Source: Pogonophryne albipinna
Taxonomy: Eukaryota; Chordata; Actinopteri; Perciformes; Artedidraconidae
DNA: 64,000 nt
Assembly (NCBI GenBank): GCA_028583405.1
Contig: CM053259.1
Location: 15,800,594 to 15,864,593 of the forward strand
Direction: 5' to 3'
Shown here: positions 25,230-61,199 of the stretch, one piece after another
Position numbering within the stretch: position 1 is the first letter of the stretch
Layout of the letters: each line of letters starts with the position of its first letter
Translations under genes and position numbers: made by a program
Notes under the pieces: model-generated
Databases searched by the model: none
What the model was told of the DNA's origin: nothing
The model's input: only the letters and a program-made list of their open reading frames with translations

Positions 25230-25770
25230 AATTTTGCGACGGTCCCTGGCGGCAGACATCACGGCTCGTTCAGCCCGGGGGGAGGAGGGATGGAGCTGAG
25301 ATGGACAGGGAGGAGGGAGACACCGGTTTACGACGTCAAATAAGTACACACACACATACACACACTCACACAGCGAGCGGGAGAGGACAGCCGACCGGAC
25401 TGCCAATTCCCCACGGTCTACTGAAGGGAGCCTCAATTCATCATTCACAACACTCTTGATTCAGCAGAGACGGACATTTGTTTATTTTTACGTCAGATTT
25501 ATTTGGAAGGGGGAAAAAACACGGAGCATCTGTCAGGGAAAAAACAACAAGCAGATCTGGAAAAAGACGCTCATGCCGAATAAAGGACCGTCGCTGGATG
25601 TTACTTGTGTTGTTATAAGGGGGGTACAGGCCTAACTTGTTACAGGATTCAAAGACGCTCGTACAGACAAATGAACTGAATTATTGAGATTCAATAACTA
25701 AATAACAGCGGGGGGGACGAAGAAAGACATCCACGGATCACGCCGAGTCTTTGCACGAACAGCACCACAG
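25230..25770 (+). other. celf3: CELF3 promoter and 5' UTR exon
   Basis: This is a locally GC-rich stretch with CCGGACT/GGCTGACACGG-type sequence. It ends in a consensus donor, CACAG|GTATGA, at 25770/25771. The initiator exon begins at an acceptor (26580) only 8 nt before the ATG, so an upstream leader exon is required; this is the nearest good one. The exact start site is unknown and no TATA box was identified. Confidence 0.55.
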
Positions 25771-26548
25771 GTATGATTTTTATTTCTTGAAACTCTTTGT
25801 TGTGTTTCGTTTTGAGTGAAATGTGTAAAATCATGTTCGGGTCATTGTTGTTGTAACCCGTGTCTCGACAAAGAGAGCGCAGGTCTCCAGCTGTGATGAC
25901 AGACACTGTCATGTTTCTCTTGGGGCTTATAGGCGGCCTAGACAGAATATCAGTGCACTGTGTACTATTATTTACTACGATACCACATGTATTTATATTC
26001 ATGGCTATGTCAGGCAAACATAGCTCTTTACCATCAATCATGATTATTAATCCCTAATGTCCATCTACTTCCAAGAATATGAAAGTAATGAGATTATAAT
26101 TTCATTTTCTGTTATTTAGATGCTTTTATTTTGTATTTAATGCCAACAACAAACAAAGTTGCTTCAGCTGGTCAAATAGTATCAAAAACGATGTGTAGTT
26201 GCAATAAATGACTACATATATTATACTTACAATTTAAAAATCATAGTCAACAGAGAGAGTATAGAGTCTTTATGATACTTAGTGAGATGTTAACCCATTT
26301 ACATGATTATCTTAGACTATAATATAATGTTATGTTTTCATTGTGATAATAATGTTTAAAACTCCCAAAATGTATTGGCACATTTGGACAGGGTGTAGAA
26401 ACTGTTATTACAGCCCCCCCCCCCCATCCCTATTTCCACTGAAAGCTCCCATCTGCACCTCCATCCCCGGCCTCCTGTTTGCACCTCCTGTGCAGTGTGA
26501 ATTTAAGCCCGCAGGCTCCTGTCTGCTCCTCCTGACCGCCTCTCCTGC

Positions 26549-26562
26549 TGTGTGTGTGTGTG
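26549..26562 (+). promoter_or_regulatory. celf3: (TG)7 tract in the 3' splice site of the CELF3 initiator exon
   Basis: Seven TG units followed by T6 form the polypyrimidine tract 18-32 nt upstream of the acceptor at 26580, immediately before the exon that carries the start codon. In the transcript this is a UG repeat, the ligand class of CELF proteins and TDP-43. The regulatory role is inferred. Confidence 0.5.
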
Positions 26563-26588
26563 TTTTTTATTCCTCCTTAGACTTCTCA

Positions 26589-51066
<24,478 letters not shown>

Positions 51067-51071
51067 AGGAG

Positions 51072-53469
51072 GTGAGTTATTGTCTATTGACACACTTGAG
51101 GCGACGGGGAGGGATTGACAGGCAGCTGAAATGTGTGTGGAAGTTAAAGAGACAGAGTGGATATAATTGGGGGGCTCAGCTCTTAAACGGCTGTCTTTCA
51201 TGTGGAAATGAAGAAGTCAATAACCCTACCGTAGATTAACTTTAATGAGGCGGCAGCTCTCATCAGTTTGAAATACATTGTCTAAAAGCGTCTGCTTCTT
51301 TTGTTGCTCAGCATGTAGAAGGACACTTTGATTGAGGAGCTGATTTTTTGACTTGGGTTCAAATGTTTTTGCCTAACCAGTGTTCTGTCGCAGGGTTAAA
51401 TGCCAACTACTGTTCGTCATTAATTTTTTGTTTTTACTTTTCATTTATTGTTTTTGTGCTGTGCCATATGCCATTTTTCCTGAACAAAACCATCACACCA
51501 CTCTCAAGACTGTCCTGTCCATACATATATCGTGGAGACGTGCGTCGCTATGGCTACGGTTGCCTAGCAACCGCTAAAACCTCCCCCCCTCTTCCTTCTC
51601 ACTGCGTTGTAAGTTAATTGGCCTGTGTTGGTTGCTGTGGCGATATTGCCTGTGATGGTTGCCATTAGCAATTTTTTATTTTGGGCCGTTGCCTTGATTC
51701 ACCATGCTCAAACTGCATGGCGGGTTACTGTGGCGACCATGAACTGTGTTTGGTGCGTTGTGAGTTTCCTCTTATTATTTTGTCCTGGTTTTATTCCTTG
51801 CAAACACTGATCAATAACTGTCACTTTACCTTAGCATCTGTAAGCAACTGATGATCATGACATGCGTTTTTTTTTCTCTAAAAGCTTCAATGCTAAGAGC
51901 TAAATCAACCTGCTGTCCATCAAATATGGATACATACAATTGATTTCCTTTCTTTTGTTTTCTGATTAGTTGACTTTTTGTCTGTCATGATTATCATTCT
52001 TACACATTCCCTTTGTTTAGTTGGTTGGTGTGGTAGTTTTCGGTGAGTGTGGGGTTTTTGTTTGGTTGTAACTCAATTCCAAGTGACTTTGTGCCTGAAC
52101 TTTGTTTGGTTTCGTGAGACTGGAAATGTACTGATCGTGCCCCTGTAAATGGATTACCACATGGTATTTGTGCGTGTATGTTAAGCAACAAGAAGGTGCG
52201 TGCATTTATATTTGTGTGAGTATTTTGTATTGATTAGATGTGGAAAATTGTTCATGTGTAAGTGACTGTGTGTGTGGGTGTGTGTGTGCAGTGTGTGTGT
52301 GTTGTACCACAGAGACACTAACCTTACTTTAGAAGGTTTTGGGTAAAGCTGTTTGGTTCCTGTGACACGTGCTGCTGGCTGAGGAACTGCATTCCTCTGT
52401 AGGAATTCTGGGTTTCCAAAAACATTATAATATTAATAAACGTTATAAGAGCTAACATACATAACACAAATAAGACCTCATGGTATTCAAATATACATAA
52501 AACATTTTTGACTTAGCACATAAAATGTTAATTAATCACAGGGTATCTGCAGGTCAATGAACAAGTTTGAAAATGTAAACTGAAATGAAAGCCTGAATAA
52601 TACAAAAATAAATCCTAGCAGATTATTTATATTATTCTGCTTCTGGTATATAGCATTTCTAAACTATCTCTAATTTCTTTACAACTCTGTAACAACAAAT
52701 CAATACATTTTACAAAAAAACAATACCCCTTTACAAATATGGAAGTTTTATACAAGCTATATGTGTTATTATTTGTAATGGCTGCATTATGTGCCTGATA
52801 AGAATAGCCTAGATTTCCTGATATTTGTTTGTTCATATACTCTGCCACGTTAATATCTTTGGAAATGGTACCCCGTATCTCGAATCAGAAATAAAATGTA
52901 GAGTAAATAAGGCAAGTTTGAACAAAGTTTGAGGGTTTGTAATGAATGCTTGTTAAGAGTTTTTAAATGTAGTCAATAATAATAAAGGACAGTAATTCAC
53001 ATTTACTGCTCCGACATTTCTTTAGCTGCAGATGCCCTGTTCGCACAACTAATTAAATAAACTGCAGTTTAGTGATTGACCTGGTTCTGAATATCATTCG
53101 ACTAAATGTAACAACTTTTCCCAAGAGTTTTCGTAAAAACAATGGAGCGTTATAGTCATCCCCACCAGAATTCCTACTATGCATGTTCTGAATTAATTTG
53201 CCTGCCAAAAGAGATGACAAACTACTTTCTAAGAAGGTGCATACACTTGCAGCAGTGTGACTGTCACTATTAGAGTTGCATGGACACTAGTTGATTACTG
53301 ACACTCCCCTGAGGCATCAGTGCAAGCAGTGTGTATTGCAGACACCACTCCACTTCCAAAGTCCTACATGTGTGTGGGTGTGTGTTCGATGATGATTTGT
53401 GAGATTTTTGTTTTCTAATTCTCTTCTTTTTCTTCTTCTTTTCTCTCTTCTCTTCCTCTTTACCTGCAG
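51072..53469 (+). other. celf3: Apparent intron within the CELF3 3' UTR
   Basis: Five nucleotides after the TGA comes a strong donor, AG|GTGAGT, at 51072. At 53410-53469 a long, almost pure pyrimidine tract ends in ACCTGCAG, followed by exon-like GTAAAACCTAAGAG. This suggests a 2.4-kb intron separating the stop codon from the main 3' UTR exon. It could also be retained, which would give a longer 3' UTR. Confidence 0.6.
51544..51737. promoter_or_regulatory. Cluster of five RFX X-box-like palindromes
   Basis: The motifs are GTCGCTATGGCTAC (51544-51557), GTTGCCTAGCAAC (51559-51571, inside a perfect GGTTGC-CTA-GCAACC palindrome apart from the centre), GTTGCTGTGGCGAT (51631-51644), GTTGCCATTAGCAAT (51658-51672) and GTTACTGTGGCGAC (51724-51737). 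All fit GTNRCY, 1-3 nt, RGYNAY. They lie 0.5 kb after the CELF3 stop. Confidence 0.6.
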
Positions 53470-54370
53470 GTAAAACCTAAGAGTTCAATCAAGAAAACCA
53501 CTTGGGATGTCCCAGCCTTTTTTGGTTGTTTGACCAACCGTATAGCACAGGAGCAACACTTCATGAAAGCAGTACTTCATGAAAGCAGTATCACGTGTAT
53601 GCGCTAACAAAAACAACAGCAGTAATATCGGCGACAGAATAAATCTACAGAAACCGCATCCTCAATATCAGAAGTGCTCCAGATTTCCTATCATTCCACA
53701 GCTGGGTTCATTTATATTATGTACATACTCTATTGTCGGCAACAAGATCTACATGTTAAGAAAAAGCATATCATGATGTTATTCTTCTGAACAGGGTTCT
53801 ACTGTATAGTGTGATTTGTGGTCCATGGCGTTAACAGAAGGCCAGTCTACAGTCGGAGGCAAAAGAAAATACTATTCTGTATGATTACCATTGGTAATAT
53901 TGTTATGTAGAGTTAGTTTTATTATTTATACGTACATTTAAAAAAACAAGGGGGAGATTACATAGGAAGAGATTTGGATTTCCTCACTGTATATACCTTG
54001 ATTTAAAAATGGAGTTTAAAGACTTCACAAGTTAAGATTCTCTGCTGCCACTACTTTTAAAATTATCAAAGCGGAAGGAATGGCTGGGAATTTTTCTATC
54101 TTGATTTTTTACGTTTTAATTTATTTGGTAATCAATTTGATGAGGTGGATGGGTGGAGATGTGACAATTTCTTTTTTCATTTAAGAAAAAAAAAGAGGAT
54201 TTCTGTGGTCTTCAAGACAATGAACACACTTATTATAGAGTTTTTAATTACATAAATGTACCTATGGAAGTAAAAAAACAAAACATAATGTTTCTTTATT
54301 TATTCTCTACAATCGCTGTTTTAAAACATATGTCTTTAAAAGAAAATAAAGTACAATTTAGAAGAAAAAA
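53470..54370 (+). other. celf3: CELF3 3' UTR exon and poly(A) signal
   Basis: The exon follows the acceptor at 53469. It contains a short tandem duplication (TTCATGAAAGCAGTA twice near 53562-53590). It ends at a poly(A) signal AATAAA at 54345-54350, followed by an A-rich stretch and then GTGAGTCTG. No long open frame runs through it, consistent with UTR. Confidence 0.6.
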
Positions 54371-54375
54371 AATGT

Positions 54376-56439
54376 GAGTCTGCTTAACTGTCTGCTTCTT
54401 GATGTGTTATTTACCAAAAGTTGGCATCTTTTCTGGGTGTAATGATTCAAAAATGTATTTTTTTGTTTATTTTGCTTGAAAATACGTCAGAATACTAAGG
54501 TTGTATCAGTGTTTGATCAGTAATGAGATATCCAGGGGAGTGTGCTGCTCTCTATAGGCCTGAAGAAGAATTGAGGAAAGTTCCAAAGAACATCTGGCCT
54601 CCAGTGTTGGACTGAATTTAACTAACGCTTTACAGGAAGGAAATACTAAATATATTGTAGTGTTTTTATTGTTGCTGCTTTTGAATTCATTCATACAAGT
54701 AATCTGTAAATGCAAGCCTGTAGACAGTGTCCACTATAATTGCACAGTCATGTTAGGTCATTGATAATCCCACGTCAGCCATGATTTATTAATAACATGC
54801 ATAAATATCTAGGTCAGGTAAGAAGAGGATGGAAAAGGCCGAGGTGTGTGTGTAACCACAGCTGGGGTATGAAGTGAGGACGACTGCCACAGCTTTTTGG
54901 GTTGGTCAGATGAGTCCAAACACGCCTTGGCCTCCTCCAGCATGCCTGGGTTTATGAACTGTGATTAGTGCCACTAACAGACAGCAGAATGAGGGATAAC
55001 ATCTGTTCTGTTTACCTTGCAAAAAGACTGTAACTTGAGGATACTATAAGTTATAATGTGAAATATTAGTAATTAATACTTAGTAAGTACATAATCTGAC
55101 AGTTTTAGGAACACATTAATGTGTGGGTAAGACACTCTTTGGATATCACCACACAACAAAGTACATGTGTGCAACAAGAAGGAGAAAAATGTTACTACAT
55201 AATGGTTGGAAAATGTCACGTGTGTATTTTTATTTAATGTTGCAGTCCATCACGTGGAAATCGACCTTCGAGACATCATAAAGGTGTGGATGAAAAAAAA
55301 TAGAACAATATGTAGAGCAGGCTGAATAAAGTTGTAAAAGCTGCACATGCACACAGCACAAGCCTGCCTCACAGCCTTGAATCAATTCTGACTTATGACA
55401 TTTTTTTATTTTGCCTATATTCTGATGGTCAAGTCGTTTTTTGCCTTTGTTGAAAGCAGTAATTAATTAGTCCATGTAAATTAATGTTAATTTGGTCTGG
55501 GGTGGAGTCCTAAAAAAAGCACATGCTTGTTTTGACATCAACAGCTCCTATCTGAAAAATGCCCCAGAGGGCTGTAAAATCTGGAAAAAAATTTTACTTG
55601 GCCCAACTTGAGCCGTGGGTAAGAGTGCCTTGCCTGTTTCAACTTGCCTTAACAAAGAGAAAACTACAGTTAGAACACAAGAGGTTTTAAACTAGTCTAA
55701 TAAGGAATAGCTCACAGATAATTCACACTTAATCTAATTTATTTGGTGTATTTCAATGAATTATTTCAGCACCCATGCTGTACTTGAGTTAATCATGCGG
55801 TGACACTAAAATAAATGTATGGATTAAAGGGTGTTTAGGTTGCAACATGAAGTGAGTGTCTGATTCTACCAGCAAAGGCCAAACTTTTAAGTACTATCTG
55901 CAAATATATGAACACCATACAACATTATGACTTGATATGTATACTAAATACTTTACTCTATCAACTGGATAACATGCCCATTTTTGTAAATAAACCACAA
56001 TAATATACAAATATTTTAAAAAGCACACCTTATTCTTTGAAGGGTTCACCATAAAATGTATACTTTTTTAAACCTTCTTTGTGTTTAAAAGTTTACGAGT
56101 CCTAAGATACAAATTCAGTGAAATTGGGGTTCATTATTATTTTTGCCTTTATGTATGTACATTTTTAACTCTCGATTTTGATAATATGATTCATTTTACA
56201 CAATGGTCTTTCAAGTCCAAAAAGTATCCTATTGCATTCAATTTTAAATATATGCATCCCTGCATTGCAATGATTAGATTGTGTTTTGTCTTGGGAGAAA
56301 TGTAGATTAGTTTGATGATTGTGTAAAATGTGCTTTCAACTACTTTAACCTGATCGGTTATCAGTGGGGTAGCCTACAGTAGGCTACATCCACTGACTGT
56401 ACTAATGTACAATTTTGAGGTAGGCCTAGGCTACTTTAC
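54376..56439. other. Intergenic region between CELF3 and CERS2
   Basis: AT-rich sequence. No coding exon, RNA gene or well-defined element was recognised. Confidence 0.4.
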
Positions 56440-56673
56440 TGGAGTATTTTTTGCTGCTTTGTACTCCTACCCCAATACAAAAGGTAAATAGTGTACTTTT
56501 ACTCCACAACATTAATTTAATACCTTTAGTTACTTCGCAGATTTGAATTAATGATGTGGAATTTAATCAATACTTAAATAACAGCAGGACTTTTACTTGT
56601 AATAGGGTATCCCAACACTGGTAGTTCTACTTTTACCGAAGTACAGGATCTGAGTACTTCTTCTACCGTTGTC
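56440..56673 (-). mobile_element. GGTAGAAGAAGTACT-family repeat, minus orientation
   Basis: Read on the minus strand, the sequence opens GACAACGGTAGAAGAAGTAC and continues with TACTTCGGTAAAAGTAG and GTAAAAGTCCTGC. It is the same broad family as 9915-10250. It sits just upstream of the presumed CERS2 leader exon. Confidence 0.6.
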
Positions 56674-56699
56674 AGTGGCACTAGCCACTCCTCATACAG

Positions 56700-57150
56700 A
56701 GCAGAGGCTCACGTCACTTTAAATAGCCAGCATCCCCCCTCCCCCTCCTGACAGACTACCATAATATCCACTATAACTCACCAATGCAAGTACCCGGCTA
56801 AACGGAAAACAAGCCTGAGCTCACCATACTACTTTTATCCGACGCAAAAGTGAAAAGATAACAATTTTGGTCATCGTTCGGCCACCTTAAAAATCACGAC
56901 CACAAGACAAGAGTTTTGGGCAGAAAGTGCGACACAGTTTGTTTTTTCAGGAGAATGTGGCAAATCTCAGGTTAGAGGGAGAGGTAAAAAAAAAAATGCG
57001 GATTGAAGCTCATCAAAGACCAAACAAGTCGTTTTTGATGGCGAGATCTACATGAAATCCTCTCTCTACAACAGAACCAGAGGACGTGCAGCAGCTGCGG
57101 TAGAGAGGAGACATTTTAAGACTCATTACCCGCCTGATACAACCGTAGAG
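56700..57150 (+). other. cers2: Probable CERS2 promoter and 5' UTR exon
   Basis: This stretch is relatively GC-rich and ends in a consensus donor, GTAGAG|GTAAGT, at 57150/57151. The CERS2 start codon sits 2 nt after an acceptor at 61198, so an upstream leader exon is expected; this is the nearest strong donor in a promoter-like context. The start site is not determined. Confidence 0.5.
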
Positions 57151-60100
57151 GTAAGTTAGCGGCACCGTTAGCTAACATTTCCTTATGGACAGTTGAAGTT
57201 ATACAACTCTATCTACTTTGAAGCTCCAAACCAAAGACTTCTGACAGGCACACAGTGGGTTGCTATCTTTGAGACAGAATCAGGAGATTCATCCACCCGG
57301 GAAGGTTTTATTTGAAGTTTGTTCGGAGTATTCGCATCAAACTTTAGGCTCTTCCGTTACCTGAAGCCCTCACGGATTCAGCTGTTAAAGGGACCTTCTC
57401 ATATAAAAGTGTAGCTAACAGGCCTCCGCTTGTCGGGGATGTTTGTTTAGGAACAGTCTGATAACCGAAGGTCGTAAAAGCCTCCAATGCTAAACGACAA
57501 AGCACAAAGTCTACACCTGACGAAATGCAGAGTTTCTGTTAAACGTCATTAATCTCGTTTGTGGTGTGAATCATGAATGCGCAGGAAAAGTTTTCTAACG
57601 TAAACTGTCACTTAGAATAGTCTCCCTTGCCTTCTCTTATTACACGGGTGAAAGAAAGTGAAAATTACATGTGACGGTGTGTAGAAAGTATAACATTTGA
57701 GTAAGCTAGATACGTGTTGGTAAACTTGAGCAGAGCTCCATCAGGTTGTCCGTCCCGCTATGTCCGGGAGACTCCCCGCTTGCGCCATGCATGCAGCGTA
57801 CCCTGCCACTCCCTGCGAGGGTTTACGCAAACAGCGTAGAGAGCTGTGCCACTGACACAAGCTGCTCAACTTTAAATAATAACACTTGTCTTTTCAAAAC
57901 AAAGTTACTAGGGACTTTTACATGAGGGAATACAATTGCAAGACAAACAATAATTAAAAATTTAAAAACATTAGAGACAAGGGAGTTAAACATGAAAAAG
58001 TTAAATAAAACAATGTAAGATAATATAAAACTTCAGAGAATTGTTTTGTATATAAATATATTTTAATAAGTTACCTAACGGATACATTTGGAATCATACA
58101 ACAAACCTTGTGAAAACACTTAATTTTCATTTTTTAAGGAGTTTATAGAGGATAAGGATCTTGCCAGTCTTTTCTCCTCAGGCCGGTTGTTTAGAGAGTG
58201 AGCTAACCGCCCTGAATACAGAGGCCTCCAGCTCTACTTCACACAGAGGGATGTTGACTGTCTCACATTGTTTGAGTTATTTGATATGAGTCAGTCTATT
58301 GTGTCCCTAAGGCAATTCAAATCAGTCTTATCTGCTAATTCTCCAAGGAATTTACAGCTAAAACATTGTCAAACAGCCTCTGTCCTCTTAGGTTTTTTTA
58401 TTCAAGAAAAAACCCCATAAAAATCCCTTTTTTTAAAGGGGCGTTCCCACGATTTCTACACACGCAGTTCAGTTAACTCCTCATCAGGAGAAAGCTTTTT
58501 GTACTGTTTTCTAATGTCTTCTGACCGGTACCTCTTCAAAGAGCTTTCCGAAGTCATTCTTATTTTTGAGTCATTTTTTGAACATTAAGAAACTTGCATT
58601 GTTTACATCCGCGTCTAATCCAAAATACGGTTCGCTAGTTAATTTTTGCATATCTTGGGGAATTACCACCACCTGTATTCAAATGAAGTGGTATTCACAT
58701 CACCTCATGCTCAAAATGACTCCTAGTACCTAATGACAGGAAACTGGGGGGGTGCCAAGTTTATATAAAAAAGCATTTAGGATGCAGAAGGAGCCCTATA
58801 AAAGATACTATTGAGTCGATTTATGGGAAGTGTAGGATCCGGTGTATTTTGGAACTTGACCCATACTAGTCACATTGCACAGCCACTGAATGCTCGTAAA
58901 ATCCGCAATCATTTTGACAGTAGAAAAGATGATTCAGATAAAAATGTTTGATTGACAGGTGGTTCTTCCAATCAGATGCAAAGTTTTTATTTTTTTAAAG
59001 TGCCTGCCCTTTTTTCAAACAGTTCACAATGACCGCTTCTAAAAGCATTCTGTGTAACAAACATCTGCTGCGTAAGGAAACATAATGGGGACTTTTAAAT
59101 TGGTCTCAATCAACTTACTCGAAGTGTAATACCAAACTAAAGAAAAAACATTATACTAATCACATGGATCAGAGGAGATGTGTATGTGAATTCTCTAGCT
59201 TCGTGGCAATTGATGATACTGTAGTAGATTATACTGTAATGCCAGAGCACCGCTGCTTGTAATAAAATAAAAAGTGAAAAATATTCACACACCGTAAGCA
59301 CATGCTGGTTTAATTCGGAAAAGAATAAATGGAGTCGAGAATCTGCTGGTCTTACTTGTTGACATTTCATACTGTCTGGCTGATACGTAAAAACATATCT
59401 TGGCTAACAAAATGAAATGCAAAGTTTACTTTGGCCCGCAGCAGTTGCAACCTGGTATTCTGACAGCTATTGATCTTCCTCTGCTAGTTAACTCTTGAGG
59501 GAATCCTACACACGCAGGCAGACTCTAAACTAGTATCTGGTATGTTTGAAGTAGTATTTACACCAGGTGTATCTCAGTGACAGTTTGGTGGAGTAAAAAA
59601 AGTGTTGTCAGAGTTGAAGGATGACATGAGAGGGGACAGGCCCACACTGATAAACTCTAAAATAAGGGATGCGTTATTTCACTGCTGTTGTTTAAAGGTG
59701 ATGAGATCCTGTTGATGTGAAACTCCTCTGCTAACAAAGGCAGCCTGCTTGAGTTACTGTGCATTCATTCTGAGCTTTTAAACGGGTCAAAGTCCAGCCA
59801 CACACACCGTCTTTATTAAGGGATCTGGCAGGAAAAATGTGACAACCTGAATGTCCCTCCTTAAATGATTAGCCTCAGGAAGATGACTCCAGAAACATAG
59901 GTAGAGCAGTAATCTGATGATTAGATTTAATATCAGATGATCCCACATTGTAAAAGTTCTATTGTGGACAAACAATCTATGATAACGACACTCATGTCAC
60001 CTCAGGTCATTCAGCTTCAGAAGCTTTTGCCGTTTCTGCACTCTAATAACAAAGCAGCATTAATGTCTGTGAGGCTGCACTCAAGCACTGAGGGGCTTTG

Positions 60101-61198
60101 AACTAAATTATGACGTTTGCTAATTAGAAAAACACCCAAAGTACAGATTGAGACCTCTGAGGACGTCTGGAGAAGGGCAGCTGATTTCCCTCACCAGATT
60201 TAAATCTACTCACTGCTAATATACTTGAGAGAAGAAGCATTCTGTGTTCATGCTCCATATAACTGGATCAAACATCTTTATCTAACATTTTATTCACCTC
60301 ATTATACTAATGTCTCCTCCGCGCCTTTTATTGCCTTGTTTGTGTAATACATTTTGTCTTGTCTTCTTTATGTCTTGTGTAAAGCACTGTTATTGCCTTC
60401 TTGTTGAAAGGGTCTATAGGAATAAGCCTGCTGTAGTTAACATCAAGATTAATGTATAAATATTTCAAATGTGTATCATAAAATGGCACAGTTGTTTAGT
60501 CCTGTTCTTGTTTAAACAGGTCATAGATAATAACTAAATAGGTAGGTTGTATCTGGAGATATCTTGCTCAAGAGATTATAAGCGCATGGTGTGTTTCATT
60601 TAATTGTGTAATCTTCTTTTCCCAATTCAGGTACAGAATTTGGGACAAATAAATGAAACGTTATTTAATTACTAAAAAAGACAACTGTTAGGTGTTCTTT
60701 CTGTTTTGTAAAGTTCTCTTTAATGCTGAATAGTAAACGATAAAGCGTTCTTCAGAAGGGGAGCAGAGGAGGAGTGATTTCAGACACGTGTCTGGGTAAA
60801 TAATGTCATGCAGCTGCAGAAATAGTTTCTCGAGGAACAATGATCGGTGCCAACTGCAGTCTATGTAAGAGCTCCAAATGGATTCTCATAGATTGTGTGC
60901 AGAAAGCAAAATCAGCCCTTGATCATTTCTCTTCATCTGAAACAGGAAGTGGCCAGATATGGAGCATGTTGCAGATGCAGTGAGATGAATCAATACTCGT
61001 TCCTCAGCACTCTCGGTTTCCTTTCCTTCCTCTCAGGATATGGTCACAGCTGAGAGAGTCTACATATTTATTGAATAAAAAAAATCTAAATGAAGATCGT
61101 CAAGAAGACAAAACCTCCTTTTTATTACCAGTCTTAATTTCCTTCCACATGATACAAAAAAAACAAGAATCCTTTTCTCTCTTTGTGTAAAACTTTAG
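57151..61198 (+). other. cers2: Presumed CERS2 first intron
   Basis: About 4 kb of AT-rich sequence without recognised exons or repeats, except a GTTAGC/GCTAAC-rich stretch right after the donor (57155-57176). The acceptor TTTAG at 61198 follows a CT-rich tract. Confidence 0.4.
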
Positions 61199-61199
61199 G

